Assembly (NCBI GenBank): GCA_022824805.1
Contig: JAJDZE010000103.1
Span: 1-43,789, forward strand
DNA length: 43,789 nucleotides
From: Acidimicrobiia bacterium
GTDB lineage: Bacteria > Actinomycetota > Acidimicrobiia > Acidimicrobiales > Poriferisodalaceae
Reading direction: 5' to 3'
The notes under the pieces are model-generated. The model worked only from the letters and a program-made list of their open reading frames with translations. It was not told where the DNA came from and did not search any database. Below, piece after piece: positions 32,948 through 41,179 of this stretch. Within the stretch, counting starts at the first letter, position 1. Each line of letters starts with the position of its first letter. Both the position numbers and the translations under genes were made by a program.

Positions 32948-33283
32948 ATGCCCTGGCTGGCCTGCGGGGATCGAGTGGTGGCAAGCCTTGAGGTGGCTCG
33001 CACCCGTTCCGAGCGTCGGCGCGGCCTGCTCGGGCGCGACGACGTGACCGGAGCGCTGCTGATCGAGCGGTGCCGCTGCGTGCACACCATCGGCATGCGC
33101 TTCGACATCGACGTGGCGTACCTCGATGCGCATCATCGCGTGATCGACATCGTGACGATGCCGCCCGGGCGGATCGGCCGCCCCCGCCTGTCCGCCCGCT
33201 CGGTCATCGAAGCCCGGGCAGGTGCTTTCGAACAATGGGGCGTCACCGTCGCCGACGCCCTGGATGTTCGCCTCGACACATGA
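32948..33283 (+). CDS. DUF192 family protein
   Basis: 111 residues from ATG 32948, two bases after ychF. The block RRRGLLGRDDVTGALLIERC and the following CVHTIGMRFDIDVAYLD are the DUF192 signature; PPGRIGRPRLSARSVIEARAG ends the domain. The family is a small beta-fold of unknown function, sometimes secreted; no signal peptide is seen here, so this one should be cytoplasmic. Nothing in the context fixes its job. Confidence 0.88.
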   Translation: MPWLACGDRVVASLEVARTRSERRRGLLGRDDVTGALLIERCRCVHTIGMRFDIDVAYLDAHHRVIDIVTMPPGRIGRPRLSARSVIEARAGAFEQWGVTVADALDVRLDT

Positions 33284-33346
33284 GCCCTCCGGCGCACCCC
33301 GGCGAGCGCGGAGTCGGACGCGTTCGGGGCGTGGTTGGCTACAGGC

Positions 33347-34198
33347 ATGACTGAAGGCTCGGCCGTGGCCTCGGACCCTGGTCTGTGGCTGGTTGCCACA
33401 CCCATCGGCAACCTTGCTGACATCGCCCCGCGGGCGGTCGAGGTGCTGTCGGCGGTGTCTTTCGTGGCCTGCGAGGACACCCGCCGTACCGGCCTGCTGC
33501 TGCAGCGGCTGGGCATCGGACCGCGCCCGCTGGTGGCGATGCACGAGCACAACGAGGCCGCTGTCTGTGCGCAGATCGTGCGGCGCCTGGGGGCAGGAGA
33601 GACCGCCGCGTACGTCACCGACGCGGGCATGCCCGCCGTCTCCGATCCCGGGCAGCGATTGGTCGCCGCTGCGGCATCAGCAGGCGTCGTCGTCAGCGCC
33701 GTTCCGGGACCGTCGGCGCCAGTGACGGCGTTGGCCGTCTCGGGCCTGCCGACAGATCGCTGGGTCATGGAAGGGTTCCTGCCCCGCAAGGCAGGAGCCC
33801 GCAGTCAACGCCTCGACGAGATCGCCTCCGAGCAGCGAACCGTCGTGCTGCTGGAATCGCCCAAGCGCCTTGGCACCACGCTCGGTGACCTCGTCGAGGC
33901 CTGCGGCGCCGACCGTCCGGGAGTCGTCGTCCGTGAACTCACCAAGCTCCACGAAGAAGTGGCGCGCGGCACTCTCGCCGAACTGGCGGCGCGGTTCGCC
34001 GAACCACCCAAAGGAGAGGTCGTCGTGGTTCTCGGCCCAGCGACCTCCGAACCGCCCTCCGACGAGCAGATAACCGCCGAACTTCACTGCGAACTGGAAG
34101 CCGGCGCCAGCGCCCGCGACGCCGCGGCAACCGTCGCAGAGCGTCTCGGCGTAGCCCGCAACCGCACGTATGCCCTCTCGACCAAGCTGGCCCAGTAG
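33347..34198 (+). CDS. rsmI: 16S rRNA (cytidine(1402)-2'-O)-methyltransferase RsmI
   Basis: 283 residues from ATG 33347. RsmI methylates the ribose of C1402 in the decoding centre of 16S rRNA. It has the tetrapyrrole-methylase fold with LVATPIGNLADIAPRAVEVL at the start, ACEDTRRTGLLL, TDAGMPAVSDPG and PGPSAPVTALAVSGL for SAM binding. ESPKRLGTTLGDL and RELTKLHEEVARGTL are also specific to RsmI. The rsmA gene downstream modifies the same rRNA. It is followed by metG after 85 bases. Confidence 0.96.
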   Translation: MTEGSAVASDPGLWLVATPIGNLADIAPRAVEVLSAVSFVACEDTRRTGLLLQRLGIGPRPLVAMHEHNEAAVCAQIVRRLGAGETAAYVTDAGMPAVSDPGQRLVAAAASAGVVVSAVPGPSAPVTALAVSGLPTDRWVMEGFLPRKAGARSQRLDEIASEQRTVVLLESPKRLGTTLGDLVEACGADRPGVVVRELTKLHEEVARGTLAELAARFAEPPKGEVVVVLGPATSEPPSDEQITAELHCELEAGASARDAAATVAERLGVARNRTYALSTKLAQ

Positions 34199-34283
34199 AC
34201 GCCGCCGCCCTCGCCGCGGACGCGCGCAAGCGCAAACAACAAGTCCAGGGGGCGGGCCAGCCCACCCTCACTACCCTGCTGGC

Positions 34284-35783
34284 GTGACCTCCTACTACGT
34301 CACGACGCCGATCTACTACGTCAACGACGCCCCCCACATCGGGCACGCGTACACGACGATCACCGCCGACGCGATCGCTCGCTGGAATCGGCTGTGCGGC
34401 GATGACGTCATGTTCCTGACCGGCACCGACGAACATGGCCTCAAGGTGCAGCGGGCTGCCGAGCAGAACGGCTGCACTCCCATCGAGTGGGCCGACCGCA
34501 CCGTGGTGCGCTTCCAGGAAGCGTGGCAGCAGCTCGACATCGCCAACGACGATTTCATCCGCACCAGCGAGCCGCGTCACCACCACTCGGTGCGGCAGCT
34601 GCTGCAGGCCTGCTACGACAACGGCGACATCACGCTGCAGACCTACGAAGGCCTGTACTGCGTGAGCTGCGAGGCCTACTTCACCGAGGACGATCTCGAT
34701 GACGGCATGTGCCCCATCCACCGCCGGCCGGTCGAGCACGTCTCGGAGGAGAATTACTTCTTCTCGCTCAGCCGCTACGAAGAGCCTTTGCTCGACTGGT
34801 ACGAAGCGCATCCCGACTTCGTCCTGCCGACGACCAAGCGCAACGAAGCGCTGGGGTTCATCCGCAGCGGGTTGCAGGACTTCTCGATCAGCCGCACGTC
34901 GCTGGACTGGGGCATCCCGATCCCTTGGGATCCGAGCCATGTCACCTACGTCTGGTTCGACGCGCTCACCAACTACATCACTGCTGCCGGGTATGCCAGC
35001 GACGATGCCCAGTTCGCGCAGCGCTGGCCGGGTGTGCACCTGATCGGCAAGGACATCCTCCGCTTCCATTGCGTGTACTGGCCGGCGATGCTGATGAGCG
35101 GTGGCGTGCTGCCGCCACGGCGTGTTCACGTGCACGGCTTCCTGCTCGTCGGCGGCGAGAAGATGGCGAAGTCGGCGCTCAACCAGATCGCCCCGGGCGA
35201 CCTGGTCGGCGACTTCGGCAGCGATGGCGTTCGGCACCACTTCTTGCACGATCAGCCCTTCGGCCCCGATGGGGATTTCTCATACGAGGGGATGGTCGCC
35301 CGCTACAACGCCGATCTCGCCAACAACCTGGGCAACCTGATGAGCCGGGTGGCCACCGTGGTCGGCCGCAAGTGCGGCGGCGTCGGGCCGGCGCCTCGTG
35401 CCGACAGCCCGCTGGCGGGCGCGGTAGCCGAGTGCGTTGCCGAGACCGCCGACGCTTGGGAGCGGTTGGCGCCCTCGGAAGCCCTCGACGCGACCTGGCG
35501 CATCATCCGCGAGACCAATTCAATGCTCGAGGATGCCGAGCCGTGGAAGGCCGATCCGGGTCCCGAGACCGACGCTGTGCTGGGCGATGCACTGGAGGCA
35601 CTGCGCATCGTGGCCGTGCTTGCATCTGTCGCCACGCCGAGGGGCTGCGACGAGGTGTGGCGGCGCATCGGCATGCAGGGCTCGGTCGCCGACCAGCGCC
35701 TGCCCGAAGCTGCGACCTGGGGCGGCTACCCCGGCGGCCTGCCGGTGTCGACCGGCGAGCCTCTGTACCCCCGGATTCGCTGA
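34284..35783 (+). CDS. metG: Methionyl-tRNA synthetase
   Basis: 499 residues from GTG 34284. Class I synthetase: HIGH motif in NDAPHIGHAYTT, zinc knuckle YCVSCEAYF with CPIHRRP, WFDALTNYITAAGY for methionine binding, and the second signature as EKMAKS instead of the usual KMSKS. The anticodon-binding helical domain follows (NADLANNLGNLMSR) and the protein ends without the C-terminal EMAP/tRNA-binding domain, as in many short bacterial MetG. The KMAKS change keeps both lysines. It lies between rsmI and tatD in the usual actinobacterial order. Confidence 0.97.
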   Translation: MTSYYVTTPIYYVNDAPHIGHAYTTITADAIARWNRLCGDDVMFLTGTDEHGLKVQRAAEQNGCTPIEWADRTVVRFQEAWQQLDIANDDFIRTSEPRHHHSVRQLLQACYDNGDITLQTYEGLYCVSCEAYFTEDDLDDGMCPIHRRPVEHVSEENYFFSLSRYEEPLLDWYEAHPDFVLPTTKRNEALGFIRSGLQDFSISRTSLDWGIPIPWDPSHVTYVWFDALTNYITAAGYASDDAQFAQRWPGVHLIGKDILRFHCVYWPAMLMSGGVLPPRRVHVHGFLLVGGEKMAKSALNQIAPGDLVGDFGSDGVRHHFLHDQPFGPDGDFSYEGMVARYNADLANNLGNLMSRVATVVGRKCGGVGPAPRADSPLAGAVAECVAETADAWERLAPSEALDATWRIIRETNSMLEDAEPWKADPGPETDAVLGDALEALRIVAVLASVATPRGCDEVWRRIGMQGSVADQRLPEAATWGGYPGGLPVSTGEPLYPRIR

Positions 35784-35872
35784 CCGGCTATGCGTTCGAG
35801 GAATGAACCGGCTGCGCACATGACTGCTGGGGATGCCGTGCTGTCTCGTGACGATCCGAGAATGCGCAGGCG

Positions 35873-36694
35873 ATGAGCGACACGCAGCCCGAAGTGTGGG
35901 TCGACAGCCACTGCCACCTGTGGGACAACGGCGCTGAACTCGTCGCGGAGGCGCACCAAGACGGCGTGGCCTGGGTGGTCGACATCGGCACCGACGTCGA
36001 GCGCAGCATCGCGGCGCTGGATCGCTCTCGCACGCTGCCGGGCGTCGCGGCCACCGTCGGCCTGCACCCTCACGATGCCGACGAAGGCCCGGCAACCCTT
36101 GAGGTGCTCGAACAGCTCATCGCCGACGCAAGCGCCGCTGGCGCAGCCGGCCGCAGCGCAGGCATCGCTCGGCTCGTGGCGGTGGGCGAGTGCGGGCTCG
36201 ACTACTACTACGAGCACTCGGATCGGGCCAGCCAGCGCGAGGCGTTCGCCGCCCAGATCGCGATGGCGCACCGCTACGAGCTGGCGCTGGTGATCCACAG
36301 CCGCGATGCCTGGGAAGACACGTTCGACGTGCTCGACGCTGAAGGTGTGCCCCCCGGCACGGTGTTCCACTGCTTCACAGGCGGGCCCGACGAGGCGCGT
36401 GCGGCACTTGACCGGGGTGCGTCGGTGTCGTTCAGCGGGATCGTGTCATTCCGCAACGCGGCCGAGATCCGCGACGCCGCAGCACTCGTTCCTGCCGACC
36501 GCTACCTGGTCGAAACCGACGCGCCCTACCTGGCGCCCGTGCCCCAGCGCGGCAAGCAGAACCGGCCGAGCTGGGTGCGCTTCGTGGGCGAGGCCGTCGC
36601 CGCAGCCCGCGGCGTGTCCACCGCCCAGGTCGCTGCAGAAACCACCGCCAACGCTCAGCGCACCTTCGGACTCGACGATCTGCCGGCCAGATGA
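35873..36694 (+). CDS. tatD: TatD-family metal-dependent deoxyribonuclease
   Basis: 273 residues from ATG 35873. Amidohydrolase-fold nuclease: VDSHCHL (metal histidines) at 10-16, VGLHPHDA, VAVGECGLDYYY with the bridging Glu, ALVIHSRDA, VFHCFTGG and LVETDAPYLAP, all in order. TatD proteins trim 3' ends of single-stranded DNA or RNA and act in DNA quality control. It sits between metG and rsmA, the standard order in actinobacteria and many firmicutes. Confidence 0.95.
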   Translation: MSDTQPEVWVDSHCHLWDNGAELVAEAHQDGVAWVVDIGTDVERSIAALDRSRTLPGVAATVGLHPHDADEGPATLEVLEQLIADASAAGAAGRSAGIARLVAVGECGLDYYYEHSDRASQREAFAAQIAMAHRYELALVIHSRDAWEDTFDVLDAEGVPPGTVFHCFTGGPDEARAALDRGASVSFSGIVSFRNAAEIRDAAALVPADRYLVETDAPYLAPVPQRGKQNRPSWVRFVGEAVAAARGVSTAQVAAETTANAQRTFGLDDLPAR

Positions 36695-36764
36695 GCTTGC
36701 GGCTGCCGAGTGCGCCTCGTGGCTACCGTCCGCGACGGCTGCGGTCATCTGAGACTGCAACGAG

Positions 36765-37733
36765 ATGAATTCCAGGCAGCTGAACGGCCCTGCGGTCAAG
36801 GAGCTGCTGGAACGGGCTGGGGCGGCGCCGCGGCGAAGCCTTGGTCAGAACTTCGTGATCGATCCCAACACCGTGCGCCGCATCGCACGCCTCGCAGACA
36901 TCGGCCCGGGAGACCGTGTTGTCGAGATCGGTGCCGGGCTGGGTTCGCTGACACTCGCACTGGCCGAGACCGGCGCCGAGATCGTCGCCGTCGAAACCGA
37001 CGGTCGCCTGGTGCCGCTCTTGCGCGAGGTGCTGAGCCCATGTGCCAACGACAGGGATCAGCCTTCCGTCGAGCGCGCTGCCGTAGCCCAGAGCCCCACG
37101 GTACGGAGCGCAACTGAGCCGGGTGCTGTGGCACAACGCCTTGTAGCACCAGGGTCCGCAGAGCCGAGCGCTGTGCAGGTTGTGCATGCCGACGCGCGAC
37201 GCATGGACTGGGATGCGCTCCTGCCGGGAAGCGGATGGCACCTCGTTGCGAACCTGCCGTACAACATCGCGACCTCGCTGGTGCTGACCGTGCTCGACGA
37301 GGTGCCGGCCGTCACCCGGCTGCTGGTGATGTGCCAGCGCGAAGCCGCCGAGCGATTGGCGGCGGCGCCTGGCAACGGTTTCTACGGCGCAGTCTCCGTT
37401 CGAGTCGCCATCCACGCTGACGCCGAGCTGGTCGGCGCGGTGCCGCCCACGGTCTTCTATCCCCGACCCGAAGTGGAATCCGCGCTGGTGCGCATCACAC
37501 GGCGGGCACCGACAATCGAGCCAGTCCTGCGAGACGAGATCGACCGTTTGGTCACGACCGCGTTCGCGCGCCGCCGCCAGATGTTGCGCCGCACGTTGCG
37601 AGGTGCCGTCGATGACGTCGAGCGCACGCTCGCAGCAGCCGGTGTGGATCCGACCGACCGTCCCGAACGGCTCGGACTCGACCAGTGGATCAGGCTTGCC
37701 GAGGTCGCTCTCGCAGCTCGGGCGAGGGGCTGA
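36765..37733 (+). CDS. rsmA: 16S rRNA dimethyladenosine transferase RsmA (KsgA) with internal insertion
   Basis: 322 residues from ATG 36765. RsmA dimethylates two adenines near the 3' end of 16S rRNA, a late check of 30S assembly. Motifs: RRSLGQNFVIDPNTVRRIA, the SAM-binding VVEIGAGLGSLTLALAETGA, and the catalytic ANLPYNIATSLV. Between VPLLREVL and VQVVHADARRMDW there are about 38-46 residues more than in typical RsmA (SPCANDRDQPSVERAAVAQS and on), rich in Ala, Val, Pro and Gln, encoded by about 37036-37176. The frame is intact and the later motifs (VPPTVFYPRPEVESALVRI) are normal, so it should be functional. The ispE start follows within 47 bases. Confidence 0.95.
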   Translation: MNSRQLNGPAVKELLERAGAAPRRSLGQNFVIDPNTVRRIARLADIGPGDRVVEIGAGLGSLTLALAETGAEIVAVETDGRLVPLLREVLSPCANDRDQPSVERAAVAQSPTVRSATEPGAVAQRLVAPGSAEPSAVQVVHADARRMDWDALLPGSGWHLVANLPYNIATSLVLTVLDEVPAVTRLLVMCQREAAERLAAAPGNGFYGAVSVRVAIHADAELVGAVPPTVFYPRPEVESALVRITRRAPTIEPVLRDEIDRLVTTAFARRRQMLRRTLRGAVDDVERTLAAAGVDPTDRPERLGLDQWIRLAEVALAARARG

Positions 37734-37779
37734 ATCCGCCTTGGCGACCGCAGGGGCTGCACACACCGCGCCCGTCCGG

Positions 37780-38625
37780 ATGCTGGCACCAGCCAAGCTG
37801 ACGCTGTCGCTGAGCATCACCGGCACCCGGCCCGACGGTTATCACCTGATCGACGCCGAGATGGTGACGCTCGACCTGTGCGACGAGATCATCGTGCACC
37901 CCAGCTCGCAGCAGTCGGTCGAGATCGTCCCGGTGCCGGCCACCTATGGCCGCGCTGGTGCTGCCGCCGACTGGGACATTCCCACCGACGGCGCCAACCT
38001 GGTCACCCGGGCACTGGAACTGGCTGGCAGGACCGCTCACGTCGAGATCCGCAAGCGCATCCCGCCCGGTGCGGGCCTCGGCGGGGGATCGGCCAACGCT
38101 GCCGCAGTGCTCCGCTGGGCCAATCGGATGGCTCTCGATGAGACCGCTGACGCAGCGACCGCTGACGCGGCACTCACTCCCTCGACTCCCCGTCCGCAAA
38201 CGGCTGCCGCCGTCACCCCGCAACAGGCAGCGACGCTGGGCGCAGACGTGGCGTTCTGCCTCGTCGGCGGGCGCGCTCGCGTCACGGGCATCGGCGAGAC
38301 CATCGAGCCGCTCCCGTTCCGCCACCAGGCCTTCGTGCTGTGGGCGCCGCCGATCGAGGTCGATACCGCAGCGGTGTACCGGACATGGGACGCGCTCGGC
38401 GGCCCAGCGGGCGAGCAGTCCAATGACCTCGAGCCCGCTGCGGTGGCGCTTCACCCCGAGCTCGCCGCATGGCGCGATGAGCTGACCCAAGCCTCAGGGC
38501 GCACCCCGCAGCTCGCCGGCAGCGGCGGCACCTGGTTCGTCCCCGCGCCCTACCCGGTGCCGCCCGACGTGGTCCGGCGCGAGGGCGTCAGCGCAGCAGC
38601 GGCCCGAGCGATCGGCCGCTTGTAG
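37780..38625 (+). CDS. ispE: 4-(cytidine 5'-diphospho)-2-C-methyl-D-erythritol kinase
   Basis: 281 residues from ATG 37780; a TTG at 37741 would add 13. IspE is the GHMP kinase of the MEP isoprenoid pathway that starts with dxs. The start LAPAKLTLSLSITGTRPDGYH holds the catalytic Lys region, IPPGAGLGGGSANAAAVLR is the ATP-binding glycine-rich loop, and AGSGGTWFV is the third GHMP motif. Between RMALDETAD and LGADVAFCL an extra stretch (TADAATADAALTPSTPRPQT) carries a 15-bp tandem repeat at 38142-38171, two copies differing by one base. It follows rsmA, as in most actinobacteria. Confidence 0.93.
   Translation: MLAPAKLTLSLSITGTRPDGYHLIDAEMVTLDLCDEIIVHPSSQQSVEIVPVPATYGRAGAAADWDIPTDGANLVTRALELAGRTAHVEIRKRIPPGAGLGGGSANAAAVLRWANRMALDETADAATADAALTPSTPRPQTAAAVTPQQAATLGADVAFCLVGGRARVTGIGETIEPLPFRHQAFVLWAPPIEVDTAAVYRTWDALGGPAGEQSNDLEPAAVALHPELAAWRDELTQASGRTPQLAGSGGTWFVPAPYPVPPDVVRREGVSAAAARAIGRL
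38142..38171. repeat. 15-bp tandem repeat inside ispE
   Basis: GACCGCTGACGCAGC (38142-38156) is followed directly by GACCGCTGACGCGGC (38157-38171). It encodes TADAA twice, five codons per unit, in an insertion that the enzyme family usually lacks. Confidence 0.8.
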
Positions 38626-38643
38626 GCCAGAAATGCCGGTGGA

Positions 38644-38739
38644 TCAGCGGTTGCGGCGCTGGTAGCGCGTGCGGCGCAGCATCTTGCGGTGCTTCTTCTT
38701 GCGCATCCGCTTGCGGCGCTTCTTGACCAGCGATCCCAT
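38644..38739 (-). CDS. Ribosomal protein bS22 (AURKAIP1/COX24-domain)
   Basis: 31 residues, starting MGSLVKKRRKRMRKKKHRKM and ending LRRTRYQRRNR. It matches the tiny Lys/Arg-rich small-subunit protein bS22 of actinobacteria, whose usual form begins MGSVIKKRRKRM. It is convergent with ispE (18-base gap). It was too short for ordinary gene finding. Confidence 0.92.
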   Translation of the reverse strand: MGSLVKKRRKRMRKKKHRKMLRRTRYQRRNR

Positions 38740-38858
38740 GGAGTGCCGAACGCTAGCGCCTCGGCGGGGTGCTGCCACGAGCGAAAATCGTGGCGATGGC
38801 GCCGGAGCGGGTCGCTACCCTCGATCCACAGACAACCCGCCTGCCGAGCCAGGCGCTA

Positions 38859-38930
38859 TCGGGGATCGTTCAATTGGTAGGACATCGGGTTTTGGTCCCG
38901 GCAATGGAGGTTCGAGTCCTCCTCCCCGAG
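38859..38930 (+). tRNA. tRNA-Gln (anticodon TTG)
   Basis: The acceptor stem TCGGGGA pairs perfectly with TCCCCGA at 38923-38929. D arm: GTTC/GGAC. Anticodon arm: TCGGG-TTTTGGT-CCCGG, anticodon TTG, reading CAA. T arm: GGAGG-TTCGAGT-CCTCC. The discriminator is G at 38930, and the next bases are CCC, so CCA is not encoded. Confidence 0.95.
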
Positions 38931-39012
38931 CCCCAGCGTTCGCGCAGCGCCGGAGCACCGAGCCCACAAGCGCTCGGCATGCGGGCGCACTGACGCCGAT
39001 GAGTGCGGGTTC

Positions 39013-39876
39013 GTGAGCGTGGGTTGCGCTGCCATCGTGCTGGCAGCCGGCGCTGGTACCCGCATGGGATCAGACCTCCCGAAGCCGCTCCACCCGATCA
39101 GGGGCCGCGCCATGGTGCTGCGGGTGCTCGACGCCTTGGCGGCTGTCGGCGCAGCGCCGGTCGTGGTGGTGGTGGGGCACGGCGCAGCCCAGGTCCGCGA
39201 AGCCGTCTGGGCCGAAGCACCCCACGCAGACCGGCTGGTGTTCGCGACCCAACCGGCCCAGCTCGGCACCGGCGACGCGGTTCGGGCCGGCCTGAGCGAA
39301 CTCGACGGGCTGCACGCGCGTGCGCACCGCGCTTCAGACTTGGCGAGCTGTGGCGACACCCAGCGGCAGTTCGCCATTGAGGGTGCAGCGAGCGTCGATG
39401 TTCCGATGCGCGATGTGCTGGTGGTGCCGGGCGATACACCGCTGCTGCGAGCGGCGACGCTGGAGCGGCTGATCGCTGAACGACGCAGTGTCGATGCTGC
39501 CGCCAGCTTGCTGACGGCACATGTTGCAGACCCCACCGGCTACGGGCGCATCGTGCGTGACGGCACCGGCCTCGCCATCGTGGAGCAGCGCGACGCGACG
39601 CCGTCGCGGGCGCAGATCGACGAGATCAACGCAGGCGTGTACTGCTTCGACGCAGTCAAGCTGCGCCGGGTGCTGCCGCAGTTGCGCACCGCGAATGCCG
39701 CCTCGGAGTACTACCTCACCGACGCCATCAGTCTGCTCGCCCGCAGCGGCGAACCGATCACCGCGATGGCCCTCGACGATGCGTCCGAGGCGCTCGGCGT
39801 GAACAGCCCCGACCAGCTCGCCGCGTGCGAAGCCGCGCTGGTCGCGCGAACGAGCTGCTCGGCACAGATGCCATAG
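39013..39876 (+). CDS. glmU: GlmU-type uridylyltransferase, N-terminal domain only
   Basis: 287 residues from GTG 39013. The start AAIVLAAGAGTRMGSDLPKP is the GlmU nucleotidyltransferase signature, followed by TQPAQLGTGDAVRAG, VVPGDTPLL, PTGYGRIVRDG and INAGVYCFDA. Normal GlmU is about 450-490 residues and ends in a left-handed beta-helix that acetylates glucosamine-1-phosphate. That half is absent, and the stop is followed by non-coding DNA with an inverted repeat. It should still make UDP-GlcNAc if the acetyl step is done elsewhere. An extra segment (HARAHRASDLASCGDTQRQF) lies at about residues 101-120. Position before prs, rplY, pth and mfd supports the glmU identity. Confidence 0.85.
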   Translation: MSVGCAAIVLAAGAGTRMGSDLPKPLHPIRGRAMVLRVLDALAAVGAAPVVVVVGHGAAQVREAVWAEAPHADRLVFATQPAQLGTGDAVRAGLSELDGLHARAHRASDLASCGDTQRQFAIEGAASVDVPMRDVLVVPGDTPLLRAATLERLIAERRSVDAAASLLTAHVADPTGYGRIVRDGTGLAIVEQRDATPSRAQIDEINAGVYCFDAVKLRRVLPQLRTANAASEYYLTDAISLLARSGEPITAMALDDASEALGVNSPDQLAACEAALVARTSCSAQMP

Positions 39877-39878
39877 CT

Positions 39879-39952
39879 CCGGAGGCGGCAGGAGACTCGG
39901 CAACGTTGCGACCTGCTGGATCGCTGGTCGCAGAGGATCCTGCCGCCTCCGG
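39879..39952. other. 15-bp perfect inverted repeat after glmU, upstream of prs
   Basis: CCGGAGGCGGCAGGA (39879-39893) and TCCTGCCGCCTCCGG (39938-39952) pair perfectly around a 44-base centre. The centre contains a nested stem, GCGACC (39908-39913) with GGTCGC (39926-39931). It starts three bases after the glmU stop. It may end glmU transcripts or form a structured prs leader; no T-run is present. Confidence 0.6.
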
Positions 39953-40109
39953 GGCGGGCGCAGTTGGGTAGTCTCGAATTGTCGCCGGACTGCTGAACAT
40001 GCCGCCAAAACCCATTGCCGAGCGTTCCGCCCAGCCCTCAGCTAGTGCTGATCCGAGCGCGTCTGCGTCAAGCACGGCGCCCAGGGGACTGCTGCGAAAG
40101 GAACACGCA

Positions 40110-41093
40110 ATGGAGCTGGTCACCAAGAAGCGCCTGCACCTGTTCAGCGGCAGGGCGAATCCGGAGTTGGCCACCGAGATCGCCGAGCAACTCGGCGTGG
40201 AACTCGGCGACCCCGGGCTCATCGACTTCGCCAACGGCGAGATCAAGTGCAAGTTCGCCGAGTCGATCCGCGGCGGCGACGTGTTCATCATCCAGAGCCA
40301 TGCCGCCTGCGAGACCATGAGCCCCAACGACGCGGTCATGGAGCAGCTCATCATGGTCGACGCCGCCCGGCGTGCGTCGGCCAAGCGCATCACTGCGGTG
40401 GCGCCGCTGTACGGGTACGCCCGCCAGGATCGCAAGGCGGCCGGCCGCGAGCCGATCACCGCACGCCTGCTGGCCGACCTGTTCACCGTGGCGGGGGCCG
40501 AGCGTCTCGTGTCGATCGACCTGCACAGCGGCCAGATCCAGGGTTTCTTCGACGGCCCGGTCGATCATCTGACGGCCGCGCCGGTGCTCATCGACTACCT
40601 GTCCGGCGTCATGGGGCCCGACTCGGTGATCGTGTCGCCTGACACCGGCCGCGTGAAGGTGGCTGAGCGGTACGCGACCCGGCTGGGCTGCGACGTCGCG
40701 TCGATCTACAAGCGCCGTGACGCCGACAGCGCCAACGAGTCTGAGGCGCTCGGCATCATGGGCGAGGTGGCGGGCCGCACCTGCGTGATCATCGACGACA
40801 TGATCGACACCGCAGGCACCATCTGCTCGGCCACCGAGACGCTGGTCGCCAACGGTGCCGCCGACGTGATGTGCGCGAGCACGCACGGCCTGTTCTCCGA
40901 GCCGGCGGTGGACCGCCTGAAGAACTCCTCGCTGAGCCAGGTCATCGTCACCAATACGGTGCCGATCCCCAGCTCCAAGCAATTCGACAAGCTTGTGGTG
41001 CTGAGTGTCGCCGGCGTGTTCGCCGACGCTCTGGAGTCGGTGTTCGAGGACGCATCGGTGTCGGAGATCTTCGACGGCCAGAACCTGTTCTGA
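40110..41093 (+). CDS. prs: Ribose-phosphate pyrophosphokinase
   Basis: 327 residues from ATG 40110, with AAAGGA eight bases upstream. The enzyme makes PRPP for nucleotide, histidine and tryptophan synthesis. Motifs: FANGEIKCKFAESIRGGDVF, the PLYGYARQDRK catalytic loop, DLHSGQIQGFF (metal His/Asp), VSPDTGRVKVAERYA, and the PRPP-binding VIIDDMIDTAGT. The end EIFDGQNLF is normal. Between glmU and this start lies a 233-base leader with the inverted repeat. The next gene, rplY, is 86 bases on. Confidence 0.97.
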   Translation: MELVTKKRLHLFSGRANPELATEIAEQLGVELGDPGLIDFANGEIKCKFAESIRGGDVFIIQSHAACETMSPNDAVMEQLIMVDAARRASAKRITAVAPLYGYARQDRKAAGREPITARLLADLFTVAGAERLVSIDLHSGQIQGFFDGPVDHLTAAPVLIDYLSGVMGPDSVIVSPDTGRVKVAERYATRLGCDVASIYKRRDADSANESEALGIMGEVAGRTCVIIDDMIDTAGTICSATETLVANGAADVMCASTHGLFSEPAVDRLKNSSLSQVIVTNTVPIPSSKQFDKLVVLSVAGVFADALESVFEDASVSEIFDGQNLF

Positions 41094-41179
41094 AGCGGTG
41101 ACACGGGGGCGTCCGCAGTCTGAACTCGTAGGCTGTCTCGTCGCTATCGACTAGGCGCCCAGTGCTCGAAGGGGCCAGC

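Noticed and set aside
35155-35175. KMAKS instead of KMSKS in MetG as a sign of inactivation
   Set aside because: Both lysines are kept, all other motifs are normal and the gene sits in its usual operon, so a tolerated variant is likelier.
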